64,000 nucleotides of DNA from Humidesulfovibrio sp. (GTDB lineage: Bacteria > Desulfobacterota > Desulfovibrionia > Desulfovibrionales > Desulfovibrionaceae). The DNA lies in NCBI RefSeq assembly GCF_030689645.1, contig NZ_JAUYFU010000026.1, positions 1 through 64,000 of the forward strand, read 5' to 3'. Shown here in pieces: positions 38,137 to 48,098 of the stretch. Position 1 is the first letter of the stretch, and every line of letters starts with the position of its first letter. Made by a program: the position numbers and the translations under genes. A model generated the notes under the pieces. That model had not been told where the DNA came from and ran no database searches. It saw nothing but the letters and a program-made list of their open reading frames with translations.

Positions 38137-39270
38137 CTACTGCGGCAGGCTGCCGGAAACGCCCTGGACGAACCAGCCCATGGACAGCAGCTCCGCGTCC
38201 GTGGCCTTTCCGCCCTGCTTCACGCGCTCCACGCCGGACTGATCCCGAATTGGACCGGCAAAACTCATGTCCTGTCCCTTGACCATCTGGGCCTTGAGCG
38301 CCAGGACCTTGCTCGCCACGGTCTTAGGCACGGCCTTGCCAAAGGGCGCCAGGGCCACGCCGCCCGCCTCGAAACCGGTGAACACCTGGTCGTTTCGCCA
38401 GGTTCCGGCCCGAACCTTCTTGACGATATCCACATACACCGGCCCCCAGTTGAAAGTGGTGGAGGTCAGGGTGCAAGGCGCGCCATACTTGAGCGAGTCG
38501 GTGCCGTAGCCGATGGCGGGCACGCCCTTGGCGCAGGCGGCGCGGGAGGACTCCGAGGTGTCGGCCATCTCGCGGATGAGGTCGTGCTTGCCTTCAACCA
38601 GAGCCAGAGCCTGGGCGGTCTCGTTCTTGGCGTCGCGCCAGGATTTGAGCCACACCACGGTGTTGACCTTGCCAGCGTCGAAGGAGGTGCGCGACTCCAC
38701 AAGACCGCGCGTCAGCCCCAGGGTGAAGGCGTTGATGCCGCGCACCACTTCCGCAATGGGCTGGGTGGCAACGGTGCCCACGTTCCTGTAGCCCATAAGC
38801 CCGGCCAGATAGCCCGCCAGGTATTCGCCCTGCTCGATGCGCACCATGTAGGTGCCCAAGTTGGGCCGGGTCTTGAAGCCGGAGCAGTGCATGAACTTCA
38901 CGTTGGGATATTCGGCCGCCACTGCATACATGGGCTCCATGTACATGAAGGTGGTGCCGAAAATGAGGTCGTAGCCCTGACGCGCATAGTCGCGCATCAC
39001 GCGCTCGGCCTCGGCCGGGGACTGCACGTTCTCGGTGTAGGCCACCTCAACCTGTCCGCCCAGAGTCTTCTTCAGGTGCTGGATGCCGTCGTAATGGGCC
39101 TCGTTCCAGCCCTGGTCATTGATGGACTCCAGCAGCACGAAGGCTATACGGGTTTTCTTGGCCGAAGCCTGAGCTGGTGAAGCCGCCAGGGCCAACCCGC
39201 ACAGGGTCAGCGAGAACAGGGACAGCATGACCAGGGACAGAAAGGTGGTGAACAGGCGTTTCGAGCGCAT
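38137..39270 (-). CDS. BMP-family ABC transporter substrate-binding protein
   Basis: Periplasmic protein of 377 residues. The signal peptide runs to about LCGLALAAS; the mature protein starts KKTRIAFVLLESINDQGWNEAHYDGIQHL. The BMP pattern of two lobes is seen in YDLIFGTTFMYMEPMYAVAAEYPNVKFMHCSG and NVGTVATQPIAEVVRGINAFTLGL. The family (PnrA/Med type) usually binds nucleosides or similar ligands for an ABC importer. No permease or ATPase gene lies beside it, so either the transporter is elsewhere or the protein acts as a receptor. ATG 39270 follows GGAGGAG on the minus strand. Confidence 0.9.
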   Translation of the reverse strand: MRSKRLFTTFLSLVMLSLFSLTLCGLALAASPAQASAKKTRIAFVLLESINDQGWNEAHYDGIQHLKKTLGGQVEVAYTENVQSPAEAERVMRDYARQGYDLIFGTTFMYMEPMYAVAAEYPNVKFMHCSGFKTRPNLGTYMVRIEQGEYLAGYLAGLMGYRNVGTVATQPIAEVVRGINAFTLGLTRGLVESRTSFDAGKVNTVVWLKSWRDAKNETAQALALVEGKHDLIREMADTSESSRAACAKGVPAIGYGTDSLKYGAPCTLTSTTFNWGPVYVDIVKKVRAGTWRNDQVFTGFEAGGVALAPFGKAVPKTVASKVLALKAQMVKGQDMSFAGPIRDQSGVERVKQGGKATDAELLSMGWFVQGVSGSLPQ

Positions 39271-39449
39271 GCGGCTCCTCCGGAGATGATTATGGCTAAC
39301 ATTACGGCTTGTTGGCACAGGAGGGCAACACGCCCACCTTGCGATGGACCATAACTCACAGGCATCGCCCGGCGCAACCCCGCAATCGGAGACGCGAGCC
39401 TCTGCCGAACTGCCGTCGTTCGTCCAAGCTTATTGGCAAAACAAAAAAT

Positions 39450-39465
39450 GCACTGTACGTAGTGC
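39450..39465. promoter_or_regulatory. Inverted repeat in the PTS promoter region
   Basis: GCACT-GTACGT-AGTGC, 5-bp perfect arms, 52 bp ahead of the PTS start codon. A TTGGCA at 39433 could be a -35 element with the repeat over the -10 region, so it may be an operator. No regulator gene is adjacent. Confidence 0.4.
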
Positions 39466-39516
39466 CTTGCCCCTAGCCACATGCGTGGTTCCCTATACTC
39501 TTCTGGAGGAGCGCTG

Positions 39517-42063
39517 ATGCCCACCGCCACACGCCGTCTGGAAATTCTTGCGCCGCTGTCCGGCATCCTTGTGCCCCTTTCCACAGTTCCAGACCCTGTG
39601 TTCGCCCAGAAGATGGTAGGCGACGGCGTGTCCATGGACCCCACCTCCGCAGAGGTCCTCGCTCCGCTTTCCGGCGTGGTGACGCAGTTGCACGAGTCCC
39701 ACCACGCCCTGACCATCACCGGGGACGGGGTGGATGTGCTGATCCATGTGGGCATCGACACTGTGCTGCTGCGCGGGGCGGGCTTCACCCCCAGGGTGGC
39801 CAAGGGCGACACGGTGCTTGTCGGCCAGCCTGTCCTATCCTTCGACGCCGACCTTGTGGCAGGCAAGGCCAAAAGCCTGCTCACGCAGATCGTGGTGGCG
39901 AACATGGAAGGCGTTCTGGGGCTGGTTCCGGCCTCGGGCCTTGTGCGCGCAGGGCAGGATGTGGTCCTGACCATCGAGCTTGCACCGCAGGCGGTCCAAG
40001 CAGAAGTCAGCAAGGCGAACGCACCCCTGGCTCAGGCCGAGGGCGTCCTCTCCGAGCCAGTGGCGATCCCCAACCCTGTGGGCATGCACGCCCGGCCCGC
40101 CGCCATCCTGGCCGCCCAGGCCAAGACCTACAACGCGGACATCCGGCTCATCCGCGGCACCGACGAGGCGAACGCCAAGAGCATCGTGGCCATCCTGGGC
40201 CTGTCGCTGCGCAAGGATGAAGCCGTGCGCATCAGGGCCACAGGACCCGATGCCGCAAGGGCCATGGACGCGCTGTCCCAGCTTCTGGCCGATGGCTGCG
40301 GCGAAAAGGCCGAAGACGCTCCGGCCCAGGCCGCGCCGCCTGCGCCAAAGGCTGCCGCACCTCGTCCGGCAAGCCTTGCCGAGGGGGAGTTCGCAGGGGT
40401 TTCGGCCTCCCCTGGCCTGGCCGTGGGCCGGGTGCTGCAATACCGCCAGGGCGACATCGAAGTGCTGGAACAGGGCGAAGGCCTTGTGAAGGAGCTGGAC
40501 CGGCTGGAGCAGGCGCTGCGCGCTGCGCGCCTACAGGTGGATGACCTGCGCCGCCAGGCCGGAAATTCCCCGCGCGCGCAGATTCTTGGCGCGCACCACG
40601 AACTTTTGGACGACCCCGACCTGACCGGCAGGGCCACGGCACGGCTGGAGAACGGCAAAAGCGCGGGCTTCGCCTGGCGCGAGGCGTACACTGCCTATGC
40701 CTCCCAGCTGGAAGGACTGGATAATCCGTTGCTGCGCGAGCGCGCTGGCGACATCCGCGACGTGGGCCGCCGCGTCCTGGGCCTGCTGGCTGGCGCGGCT
40801 CCGGCCCTGGCCATCACCCAGCCGGAGACCATCCTCATCGCGCATGAGCTCAGCCCGTCGGACACCGCCGCCCTGGACCGCACCAAGGTGCTGGGGTTCT
40901 GCACCGCCACCGGCGGCGGCACCAGCCATGTAGCCATCCTGGCGCGCTCCCTCGGCATCCCAGCCATCTGCGGCATCGACGAAGCCGCCCTGGACCTGCC
41001 CGACGGCACCCTGGTGGTGCTGGACGGCAGCGCGGGCGTGCTCAAACGCGATCCGAACGAGGCCGAACTGGCCCAGGCGCAGTCGCGTATGGCCGAGCAG
41101 TCCGCCCGGCGCGAGGCCGAGCTGGCCGCAGCCGGGGCCGACGCCCGCACGGCGGACGGGCACCGCGTGGAGGTGGCGGCCAACGTGCGCAACGGCCAGG
41201 AAGCGCAGGACGCCGCAGCCGCCGGGGGCGAAGGCGTGGGCCTTTTGCGTTCGGAATTTTTGTTCGACAAGCGCGACAGCGCCCCGGACGAAGAAGAGCA
41301 GTTCGCCGCCTATGCCGAGGTGGCCCGCGCCTTCGGCCCCGACCGCCGCGTGGTCATCCGCACCCTGGACGTCGGCGGCGACAAGCCCCTTTCCTACTTG
41401 CCTCTCCCGCGCGAGGACAACCCTTTCCTGGGCATCCGGGGAATCCGGGTGAGCCTGGAGCACCCGGACCTGTTCCGCACCCAGTTGCGCGCCATCCTGC
41501 GCACCGCCCCCCTGTGCGGCCTGCACATCATGTTCCCCATGATCGCCGGGGTGGATGAGCTGCGCGAGGCCAGGCGCCATCTGGATGAGGAACGGGCCGC
41601 CCTGGGCCTGGAAGCTCCGGTGAAGGTGGGGGTGATGATCGAGGTGCCCTCCGCTGCGCTGCTGGCCGAGGCCATCGCCCCGGAGGCGGACTTCTTCTCC
41701 ATCGGCTCCAACGACCTGACCCAGTACACCCTGGCCATGGACCGCGGCCACCCAAAGCTCGCCCAAAAGGCCGACGCCCTGCACCCGGCTGTGCTGCGGC
41801 TCATCGGCATGACGGCGCAGGCCGCGCGCAAGCACGGCAAGTGGACCGGAGTATGCGGCGGCGTGGCCTCGGACGTGGCCGCCGTGCCCGTGCTCATCGG
41901 CCTGGGGGTGGACGAGCTGTCCGTCTCCGTGCCTGCAATCCCGGCGGTGAAGGCGGCAGTTGGCCGCCACACCCTGGCCCAGTGCCGGGAGCTGGCCCAA
42001 GAGGTGCTGGCCCTGTCCACAGCAGCCGAGGTCCGCGCCCGGCTGGCCGCCCTGCCGCAGTAA
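39517..42063 (+). CDS. nagF: PTS EIIA-HPr-EI fusion protein (NagF type)
   Basis: Protein of 848 residues joining three phosphotransferase domains. EIIA (Glc type, residues about 10-150) has its active His in [10 protein letters not shown]. HPr (about 178-260) has phospho-His in [11 protein letters not shown]. Enzyme I (about 295-848) has phospho-His in [21 protein letters not shown], the PEP-binding loop [11 protein letters not shown] and [17 protein letters not shown]. It carries phosphate from PEP to the EIICB partner encoded 17 bp downstream. The architecture and order match the N-acetylglucosamine PTS nagF-nagE of Pseudomonas, but substrate is not proven and no nagA/nagB is in the window. 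TGGAGGAG precedes ATG 39517. Confidence 0.92.
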   Translation: MPTATRRLEILAPLSGILVPLSTVPDPVFAQKMVGDGVSMDPTSAEVLAPLSGVVTQLHESHHALTITGDGVDVLIHVGIDTVLLRGAGFTPRVAKGDTVLVGQPVLSFDADLVAGKAKSLLTQIVVANMEGVLGLVPASGLVRAGQDVVLTIELAPQAVQAEVSKANAPLAQAEGVLSEPVAIPNPVGMHARPAAILAAQAKTYNADIRLIRGTDEANAKSIVAILGLSLRKDEAVRIRATGPDAARAMDALSQLLADGCGEKAEDAPAQAAPPAPKAAAPRPASLAEGEFAGVSASPGLAVGRVLQYRQGDIEVLEQGEGLVKELDRLEQALRAARLQVDDLRRQAGNSPRAQILGAHHELLDDPDLTGRATARLENGKSAGFAWREAYTAYASQLEGLDNPLLRERAGDIRDVGRRVLGLLAGAAPALAITQPETILIAHELSPSDTAALDRTKVLGFCTATGGGTSHVAILARSLGIPAICGIDEAALDLPDGTLVVLDGSAGVLKRDPNEAELAQAQSRMAEQSARREAELAAAGADARTADGHRVEVAANVRNGQEAQDAAAAGGEGVGLLRSEFLFDKRDSAPDEEEQFAAYAEVARAFGPDRRVVIRTLDVGGDKPLSYLPLPREDNPFLGIRGIRVSLEHPDLFRTQLRAILRTAPLCGLHIMFPMIAGVDELREARRHLDEERAALGLEAPVKVGVMIEVPSAALLAEAIAPEADFFSIGSNDLTQYTLAMDRGHPKLAQKADALHPAVLRLIGMTAQAARKHGKWTGVCGGVASDVAAVPVLIGLGVDELSVSVPAIPAVKAAVGRHTLAQCRELAQEVLALSTAAEVRARLAALPQ

Positions 42064-42080
42064 CCCCACAGGAGCCGAAG

Positions 42081-43880
42081 ATGCTGAAGTCAGCTTTCTC
42101 TTCCCTGCAAAAAATCGGCAAGGCGCTCATGCTGCCCGTGGCGGTGCTGCCTGTGGCGGGCCTGCTCCTGGGCATCGGCGCGGCGAACTTCGAATGGATG
42201 CCGCCCCTGGTCTCCGCCTTGATGAAGAATTCCGGCGACGTGATCTTCGGCAACCTGCCCCTGATCTTCGCCATCGGCGTTGCCCTCGGCTTCACGGAGA
42301 ACGACGGCGTCTCGGCCATCGCCGCGGCCATCGGCTACGTGGTGCTGCTGGCCACCCTCGGCGTCATGGCGAAGGTGTGGGGAGCGGAAACCTCCACCAT
42401 CATGGGCATCAAGAGCATCCAGACAGGAGTCTTCGGCGGCATTCTGGCCGGCGGGCTGGCCGCAGCCATGTTCAAGCGCTTCTATCACATCAATCTGCCG
42501 ACATACTTCGCCTTCTTCGCAGGCAAGCGCTTTGTGCCCATCATCACGGCCCTGGCGGCCATCCTGCTCGGCATAGCGCTCTCCGTGGTCTGGCCGCCGG
42601 TCCAGAACGCAATCAACGCCTTTTCGCACTGGGCGGCTGTGAGCGACCCGCGCACGGCGGCCTCCTTGTACGGCTTTGTGGAACGCCTGCTCATCCCCTT
42701 CGGCCTGCACCACATCTGGAACGTGCCCTTCTTTTTTGAGATGGGCAGCTACACCGACGCTTCCGGCGTTGTGGTCCACGGCGACATCAACCGTTTCTTC
42801 GCGGGCGACCCCACGGCAGGCATCCTGGCCGGAGCCTTCCTGTTCAAGATGTTCGGCCTGCCTGCCGCGGCCATCGCCATGTGGCACGCGGCCCGGCCCG
42901 AACGGCGCGTGGCTGTGGGCGGTTTGATGCTCTCCGCCGCGCTCACCTCGCTGCTCACCGGCATCACCGAGCCCATTGAGTTCTCTTTCCTGTTCGTGGC
43001 CCCGGTGCTGTATTTCCTGCATGCGCTGCTGGCCGCCAGCACGCAATTCGTGGCCAACACGCTGGGCATGCACATGGGCTTCACTTTCTCCCAGGGCGGC
43101 ATCGATTTCGTGGTGTTCAACGCTTTGGGCCGCTTCGCCCAGAAGTGGTGGCTGGTGTTGGTGCTTGGTCCGGTCTACGCGGGGGTGTACTACGGCGTGT
43201 TCCGCGCAGCCATCTCCTGGCTGAATCTCAAGACTCCGGGCCGCGAAGACGTTGAAGCCGCCGACGGTGGCGCAGCGGCAGAGCCAGCCCCTGGCGCGGG
43301 CGGGCGCGCCCTGGACCTGGTGCTGGCCTTTGGCGGGCGCAAAAACATCGTGAGCCTGGACGCCTGCATCACGCGGCTGCGGGTTGAGGTCGCCGACCCG
43401 GCCCGCGTGGACCAGAAGCGCCTGAAGCAGCTTGGCGCAGCCGGGGTGATGATGGTGGGCGATGCGGTGCAGGCCATCTTCGGCCCGCTGTCGGAGAACT
43501 TCAAGACCGACATGCAGGAGTACCTGCAACACGCCGGGGCAGAGGCCGATGGCCCCGCAGGACTGGCATCCGGCGGCCCGGCGCCTTCAGCTGCCCCCAA
43601 GGTTGCGGCAGCCGATGCTGCTGGAGCCCTGGACCCGCAACTGACGGAAACGGCGGCGCGCATCCTGGCAGCCCTGGGCGGCAGCACCAATATCCGCAGT
43701 CTCTCACCTGTCGCGGCCACCCGCCTGCGCGTGGAGCTGACCGACGCGGCCCACTTCGACCAGCAAGCCGCTGGAAACGCCGGAGTGGCCGCCGTAATGC
43801 AGGCCGCGCCCGGAGTGCTGCACCTCATCGTGGGCCTGCACGCGGCCAAACTGGCCCAGGCCATGCGCTCGGCCGGGTGA
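42081..43880 (+). CDS. nagE: PTS EIICB sugar permease (GlcNAc/glucose type) with a second, inactive EIIB
   Basis: Protein of 599 residues. EIIC (about 1-390) is a multi-helix membrane domain with [14 protein letters not shown] and the family motif [16 protein letters not shown] first EIIB domain (about 410-485) has phospho-Cys429 in [13 protein letters not shown]. After a Pro/Ala linker, a second EIIB-like domain (about 535-598) reads [13 protein letters not shown], with Ala at the Cys position, so it cannot be phosphorylated there. The substrate is N-acetylglucosamine or glucose by family; EIIA comes from the fused upstream protein. GGAG precedes the ATG. Confidence 0.9.
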   Translation: MLKSAFSSLQKIGKALMLPVAVLPVAGLLLGIGAANFEWMPPLVSALMKNSGDVIFGNLPLIFAIGVALGFTENDGVSAIAAAIGYVVLLATLGVMAKVWGAETSTIMGIKSIQTGVFGGILAGGLAAAMFKRFYHINLPTYFAFFAGKRFVPIITALAAILLGIALSVVWPPVQNAINAFSHWAAVSDPRTAASLYGFVERLLIPFGLHHIWNVPFFFEMGSYTDASGVVVHGDINRFFAGDPTAGILAGAFLFKMFGLPAAAIAMWHAARPERRVAVGGLMLSAALTSLLTGITEPIEFSFLFVAPVLYFLHALLAASTQFVANTLGMHMGFTFSQGGIDFVVFNALGRFAQKWWLVLVLGPVYAGVYYGVFRAAISWLNLKTPGREDVEAADGGAAAEPAPGAGGRALDLVLAFGGRKNIVSLDACITRLRVEVADPARVDQKRLKQLGAAGVMMVGDAVQAIFGPLSENFKTDMQEYLQHAGAEADGPAGLASGGPAPSAAPKVAAADAAGALDPQLTETAARILAALGGSTNIRSLSPVAATRLRVELTDAAHFDQQAAGNAGVAAVMQAAPGVLHLIVGLHAAKLAQAMRSAG

Positions 43881-44050
43881 AGGGCAGCCATGGCATGACG
43901 CGCGTGGTGAAGAATCATGCGCCAGGTATTCCCTCGCACGGCTCTGACGCTTTAGAGAACAGGGCAGCATCTCAGCGCTAGCGTCGAGACGGCGGCTCAA
44001 CAATCCCAAGCGCCAGCAGTCCCTACTACCACGCTAAAACCAACCCCAGC

Positions 44051-45163
44051 CTAGCCCAGCCCCTTGCGGAAGAACCAGCCGGCCAGGGCCAGGGTAGCCA
44101 CGGCGATGACCAGAAGCGGCCAGATGGTGTCGAGGACGGTCAAAAGCGGCATTCCTTTCAGCATGATGCCGCGCACGGCCACCAGAAAGTGCCGCAGCGG
44201 GTTGGCCAGGGACACGATCTGCAATAGCTTCGGCATGGTCTCGATGGGCGTTGCGAAGCCGGAAAGCAGCGTGGCGGGCATCATGAAGGTGAAGGTGCCC
44301 AGGATGGCCTGCTGCTGCGTGTTGCACAAGGATGAGATGAAGAGCCCAAAGCCCACCACAGAGAACAGGTAGAGCACCATGCTCAGGGCCAGCACCCAAA
44401 GCGAGCCCTGGCAGGGGATGCCAAAGGCCAGTATAGCCACAGCCACGATAAGCACGCTCTCCACCACGCCAAGGATCATGGCCGGCAGGGTTTTGCCCGC
44501 AAGAATCTCACCCGGCGACAAGGGCGAGACCAGCAGTTGGTCGAAGGTGCCCAGCTCCCGCTCCCGCGCCACGGAAAGCGCCGTAACGATGAGCCCCACC
44601 ACCATGGTCAGCATGCCTATGAGGTTCGGCACCGTGAACCACAGATAGTCGAGGTTCGGGTTGAACCAGTTGCGCGCAACGAGCGTGGCTGGCGGGGGCG
44701 GCAAATTGTAGCGCGCCACCAGGTCACGGTTGTACTGTTCAACTATCCGCTGGGCGTAGCCCTGCACTATCTGCGCTGCGTTGCTGCGGCGTCCGTCGAG
44801 GAGGAACTGCACCTCAGCCGGGCGTCCGGCGGCCACATCGCGCGAGAAATTCTGGTCGATGACCAGCACGGCCATGGCCTTCTCATCCTCCAGGGTCGGG
44901 GCCACGTCCTCCTGTCCGCGCAGGGGGAACACCTTGGTGAAGGAGGGCGAGCCACGGAAGCGTTGCGCCAGCTCCACAGCGGCCTTGCCGCCGTCCTTGT
45001 CCAGCAGGGCCAGCTCGATGTTCTTGACCTCCAGCGTGGCGGCAAAGGCGAAGATGGTCAGCTGCAGGATGGGCGGCAGAATAAGCACCACGCGGCTCTT
45101 GCGGTCGCGCAGAACGGCCAGCAGCTCCTTGATGACCAGCGCTTTGATGCGGGCGTAGTTCAT
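44051..45163 (-). CDS. ybhR: ABC-2 type exporter permease, YbhR-like
   Basis: Membrane protein of 370 residues: one N-terminal helix (VVLILPPILQLTIFAFAA), a large periplasmic domain, then five C-terminal helices with the ABC-2 signature region SVARERELGTFDQLLVSPLSPGEILAGKTLP. It forms the channel with the YbhS-like protein, whose stop it overlaps by ATGA. It is the last gene of a five-gene operon laid out as E. coli cecR-ybhGFSR, an exporter linked to drug and cation tolerance. Confidence 0.92.
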   Translation of the reverse strand: MNYARIKALVIKELLAVLRDRKSRVVLILPPILQLTIFAFAATLEVKNIELALLDKDGGKAAVELAQRFRGSPSFTKVFPLRGQEDVAPTLEDEKAMAVLVIDQNFSRDVAAGRPAEVQFLLDGRRSNAAQIVQGYAQRIVEQYNRDLVARYNLPPPPATLVARNWFNPNLDYLWFTVPNLIGMLTMVVGLIVTALSVARERELGTFDQLLVSPLSPGEILAGKTLPAMILGVVESVLIVAVAILAFGIPCQGSLWVLALSMVLYLFSVVGFGLFISSLCNTQQQAILGTFTFMMPATLLSGFATPIETMPKLLQIVSLANPLRHFLVAVRGIMLKGMPLLTVLDTIWPLLVIAVATLALAGWFFRKGLG

Positions 45164-46287
45164 GCCACCTTCCTCGCTGTGTTCTTGAGGGTCAGGCCCA
45201 GCAGCACCGCGGCGATGAGCGCCATGCCGCCCATGTTCGGCAGCAGCAGCGGCCAGGCATCGCCCACCAGGAACAAGGTCTTGAGGCAGGACACATAGTA
45301 GCGCGCCGCAATGGCGCGGGACAAAAGCTGGATGGGCAGCGGCATGCCAGAGGGCTCGAACACGTAGCCGGACAGGAAGTAGGCGGGCAGAAAGGCAGCC
45401 AGGATGGCGGCCTGCGCAGCCACGAACTGGTTGCGCGCCACCGAGGAGATGAACAAGCCCAAGCCCAGGGCCGAAATCATGAAAACCGCGGACACGGCCA
45501 TGAGCGCCAGAATGCTGCCCCGAAACGGCACATGGAACAAGAGCAGGGTTATGCCCAGGCAGATGAACATGGCCGCCATGCCCAGCAGGAAGTACGGCAC
45601 CAGCTTGCCCAACAGCATCTCAAAGGGGCCAACGGGCGTGGCCAGCATGGCCTCCATTGTGCCGCGCTCCCATTCGCGGGCCACAACCAAGGCGGTCAGA
45701 AGCGCGCCGATGAGCGTCAGGTTGATGGCCATGCCGCCGGGCAGCAGGCTGTTCAGGCTCACCAGCTCCTGGTTGAACCAGGTGCGCGGCGCCAGATGCA
45801 CGGGCTGGGCGAACTTGGCCCCCTTGCTCTCCGCACGCACATCCATCCACGATAGCCAGACACCCTGCGCGTAATTCTGAAGAAACTGCGCTGTGTTGGG
45901 CACGGAGCCGTCGGCGATGATCTGAAAGGGCACGCTGGCCGAAGCCTGGGCCATGTCGCGGCTGAAGGTCTGCGGAATGACCACAATCCCGGCCACCTTG
46001 CCGGAGGTCATGTCATCGGCGAACTCCCGGCGGTCGCGCCCCACGCGGGCGTCGAAATACTTGGTGGCCAGGAACGAGGCCGCCAAGTCCTGGGCCTCGG
46101 GCGAGGAGTCCTCAATGACCAGGCCGATGCGCAAGTGATCGAGGTCTAGATTGGTGGAATAGCCGGAAAGCAGGGTCAGGAAGATCGGCAGGATGAATCC
46201 GATGAGGATGGACGAGGGGTCGCGGACGATCTGCAGCATCTCCTTGACCATGATGGCCGAAAGCCGCCGGGCGGCCAGACTTCTCAT
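45160..46287 (-). CDS. ybhS: ABC-2 type exporter permease, YbhS-like
   Basis: Membrane protein of 375 residues with the same layout as its neighbour: an N-terminal helix (ILIGFILPIFLTLLSGYS), a periplasmic domain, and a C-terminal helix bundle with VVAREWERGTMEAMLATPVGPFEMLLGKL. The start overlaps the stop of the ATPase gene by four bases, and the stop overlaps the start of the YbhR-like gene, so the subunits are translated together. Confidence 0.92.
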   Translation of the reverse strand: MRSLAARRLSAIMVKEMLQIVRDPSSILIGFILPIFLTLLSGYSTNLDLDHLRIGLVIEDSSPEAQDLAASFLATKYFDARVGRDRREFADDMTSGKVAGIVVIPQTFSRDMAQASASVPFQIIADGSVPNTAQFLQNYAQGVWLSWMDVRAESKGAKFAQPVHLAPRTWFNQELVSLNSLLPGGMAINLTLIGALLTALVVAREWERGTMEAMLATPVGPFEMLLGKLVPYFLLGMAAMFICLGITLLLFHVPFRGSILALMAVSAVFMISALGLGLFISSVARNQFVAAQAAILAAFLPAYFLSGYVFEPSGMPLPIQLLSRAIAARYYVSCLKTLFLVGDAWPLLLPNMGGMALIAAVLLGLTLKNTARKVA

Positions 46288-48098
46288 GCCGCAACCTCTC
46301 TGTTCAGGCCCTGCGCCTGGTCCTGATCGTCCTTCTCAACCAGAGTCACGAAGGCGTCCTCCAGGCTGGGCTCTATCAAATCCGGCCCGCGCACCCCGTC
46401 CTTCAGGTCGTCGGGGGAGCCCATGGCGATGACGCGCCCCCGGTACACCAGGCCGATGCGGTCGCAGTACTCGGCCTCGTCCATGAAGTGCGTGGTGACC
46501 ATCACCGTGACGCCGCGCTCCACCATGCCATTGATGTGCGTCCAGAACTCGCGGCGAGTGATGGGGTCCACGCCGGAGGTGGGCTCGTCGAGAAAGAGCA
46601 CGGCGGGCTCATGCATCACCGCGCAGGCTAGCGCCAGCCGCTGCTTGAAGCCCAGGGGCAGCTCATCGGCGGAGGCGGAGAGGTGCGGCGAAAGGCCGAA
46701 TGTTTCGATCATGCCCTCCACCGCCCGTTTGCGCACAGCGCCCTCAAGGCCGTAGACCCCGGAGAAGAAATCCAGGTTCTGGCGGACGGATAAGGTGCCG
46801 TAGAGGGAGAACTTCTGGGCCATGTAGCCGATGCGCTCCCGCGCCGCCCCCTTGCTCTTGCCCAACACAAGGCCGTCCACCAGCGCCTGGCCCGCCGTGG
46901 GCTTGAGCAGCCCGCACATCATCTTGAAGGTCGTGGACTTGCCAGCGCCGTTGGGGCCGAGCAGACCGAAGATCTCGCCCTGGCGGATGGCGAAGGTGAT
47001 GTCGCGCGCGGCGGTGAAGTCGCCGAAGCGCTTGGTGAGCCCCCGCGCCTCCACCAGGCTGTTCTCGTTGGGCGGCTTGTTGGCCATGCGCTCCGCCAGG
47101 GCCGAAACCCCGCCCGGCCCCCCGCCCAGAATGTCCAGAAAGGCGTCTTCGAAACGCGGCGCAACCTGCACAAGCTCAGCCTGCGGCCCGGCGCGCATGG
47201 CGGAAAGATCCGGCAAGGGCGCATCCTTGGCCAGCACCAGGCGCACATGACGGCCCTGAATGACCCCATCGATGATGCCCGGCAATCCCAGAGCGCGGCG
47301 CAGCACGCCCCGGCGGCTGCCGCCCTTGGGGTCCGAGGCTCCACGCACCTGCACCACGCGGCCCTGCACGCGGCCCGTCAGGTCTGTCGGCTTGCCGACA
47401 AACAGCATTTTCCCGCCGGAGAGCAGCAGCACCTCGTCGCAGCCCTCGGCCTCATCCAGGTACGAGGTGCTCCAGACCACGCCGATGCCGTCGTCGGCCA
47501 GCTCGCGCACCATGCGCCACAACTCGCGCCTTGAGATGGGGTCCACTCCCACGCTGGGCTCGTCGAGCAGGAGCAGCTCAGGCCTTTTGATCATGGCGCA
47601 GGCCAGGCCGAGCTTCTGCTTCATGCCGCCGGAAAGCCGTCCGGCCAGGCGCGAGGTGAAGGAGGCTAGGCCCGTGAAGCCCAGCAGCCGGTCAAAGGTG
47701 GCGGCGCGCTCCGCTGCGGGCAGGCCGCGCACCTCGGCATAGAGCCGCAGGTTCTCGGCCACGGTGAGGTCTTCGTACAAGCCGAACTTCTGCGGCATGT
47801 AGCCGATGCGCGCGTGCAGCTCCCGCGATTGCGTGGCCGGATTCAGGCCCAGCACCCTGAGGCTGCCCTGGCTCGCGTCCACAAGCCCGGCCAGGAGCCG
47901 CATGAGTGTGGTCTTGCCAGCCCCGTCCGGCCCCACCAGTCCGGTGATGAGTCCTGGCCGGATGCTCGCGGTGATGCCCTCCAGCGCAAGGGTGGCGGAA
48001 GAACCGTAGCGCATTGCCAGCCCCTGCGCTTCGATGAGGACCGAGGCCGGGCTTGCGGGCGCGCTGACCAGCCTTGCGTCTAAAGGCTGGGCGCTCAT
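46284..48098 (-). CDS. ybhF: Tandem ABC exporter ATPase, YbhF-like
   Basis: Protein of 604 residues with two ABC domains in one chain. The first has Walker A GPDGAGKTTL, signature LSGGMKQKL and Walker B LLLLDEPSVGVDP. The second, after residue about 335, has GPNGAGKSTT, the altered signature LPLGFKQRL and LFLDEPTSGVDP. ATG 48098 overlaps the stop of the membrane-fusion gene by four bases; the long in-frame extension is rejected. It powers the two permeases encoded downstream. Confidence 0.95.
   Translation of the reverse strand: MSAQPLDARLVSAPASPASVLIEAQGLAMRYGSSATLALEGITASIRPGLITGLVGPDGAGKTTLMRLLAGLVDASQGSLRVLGLNPATQSRELHARIGYMPQKFGLYEDLTVAENLRLYAEVRGLPAAERAATFDRLLGFTGLASFTSRLAGRLSGGMKQKLGLACAMIKRPELLLLDEPSVGVDPISRRELWRMVRELADDGIGVVWSTSYLDEAEGCDEVLLLSGGKMLFVGKPTDLTGRVQGRVVQVRGASDPKGGSRRGVLRRALGLPGIIDGVIQGRHVRLVLAKDAPLPDLSAMRAGPQAELVQVAPRFEDAFLDILGGGPGGVSALAERMANKPPNENSLVEARGLTKRFGDFTAARDITFAIRQGEIFGLLGPNGAGKSTTFKMMCGLLKPTAGQALVDGLVLGKSKGAARERIGYMAQKFSLYGTLSVRQNLDFFSGVYGLEGAVRKRAVEGMIETFGLSPHLSASADELPLGFKQRLALACAVMHEPAVLFLDEPTSGVDPITRREFWTHINGMVERGVTVMVTTHFMDEAEYCDRIGLVYRGRVIAMGSPDDLKDGVRGPDLIEPSLEDAFVTLVEKDDQDQAQGLNREVAA

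Noticed and set aside
39433-39461. TTGGCA-N17-TACGTA as the PTS promoter
   Set aside because: The -10 hexamer is too poor to list as a promoter; only the overlapping inverted repeat is reported.
40531-43532. Long minus-strand ORFs opposite the PTS genes
   Set aside because: Shadows of codon bias in GC-rich genes; the plus-strand proteins carry all catalytic motifs.
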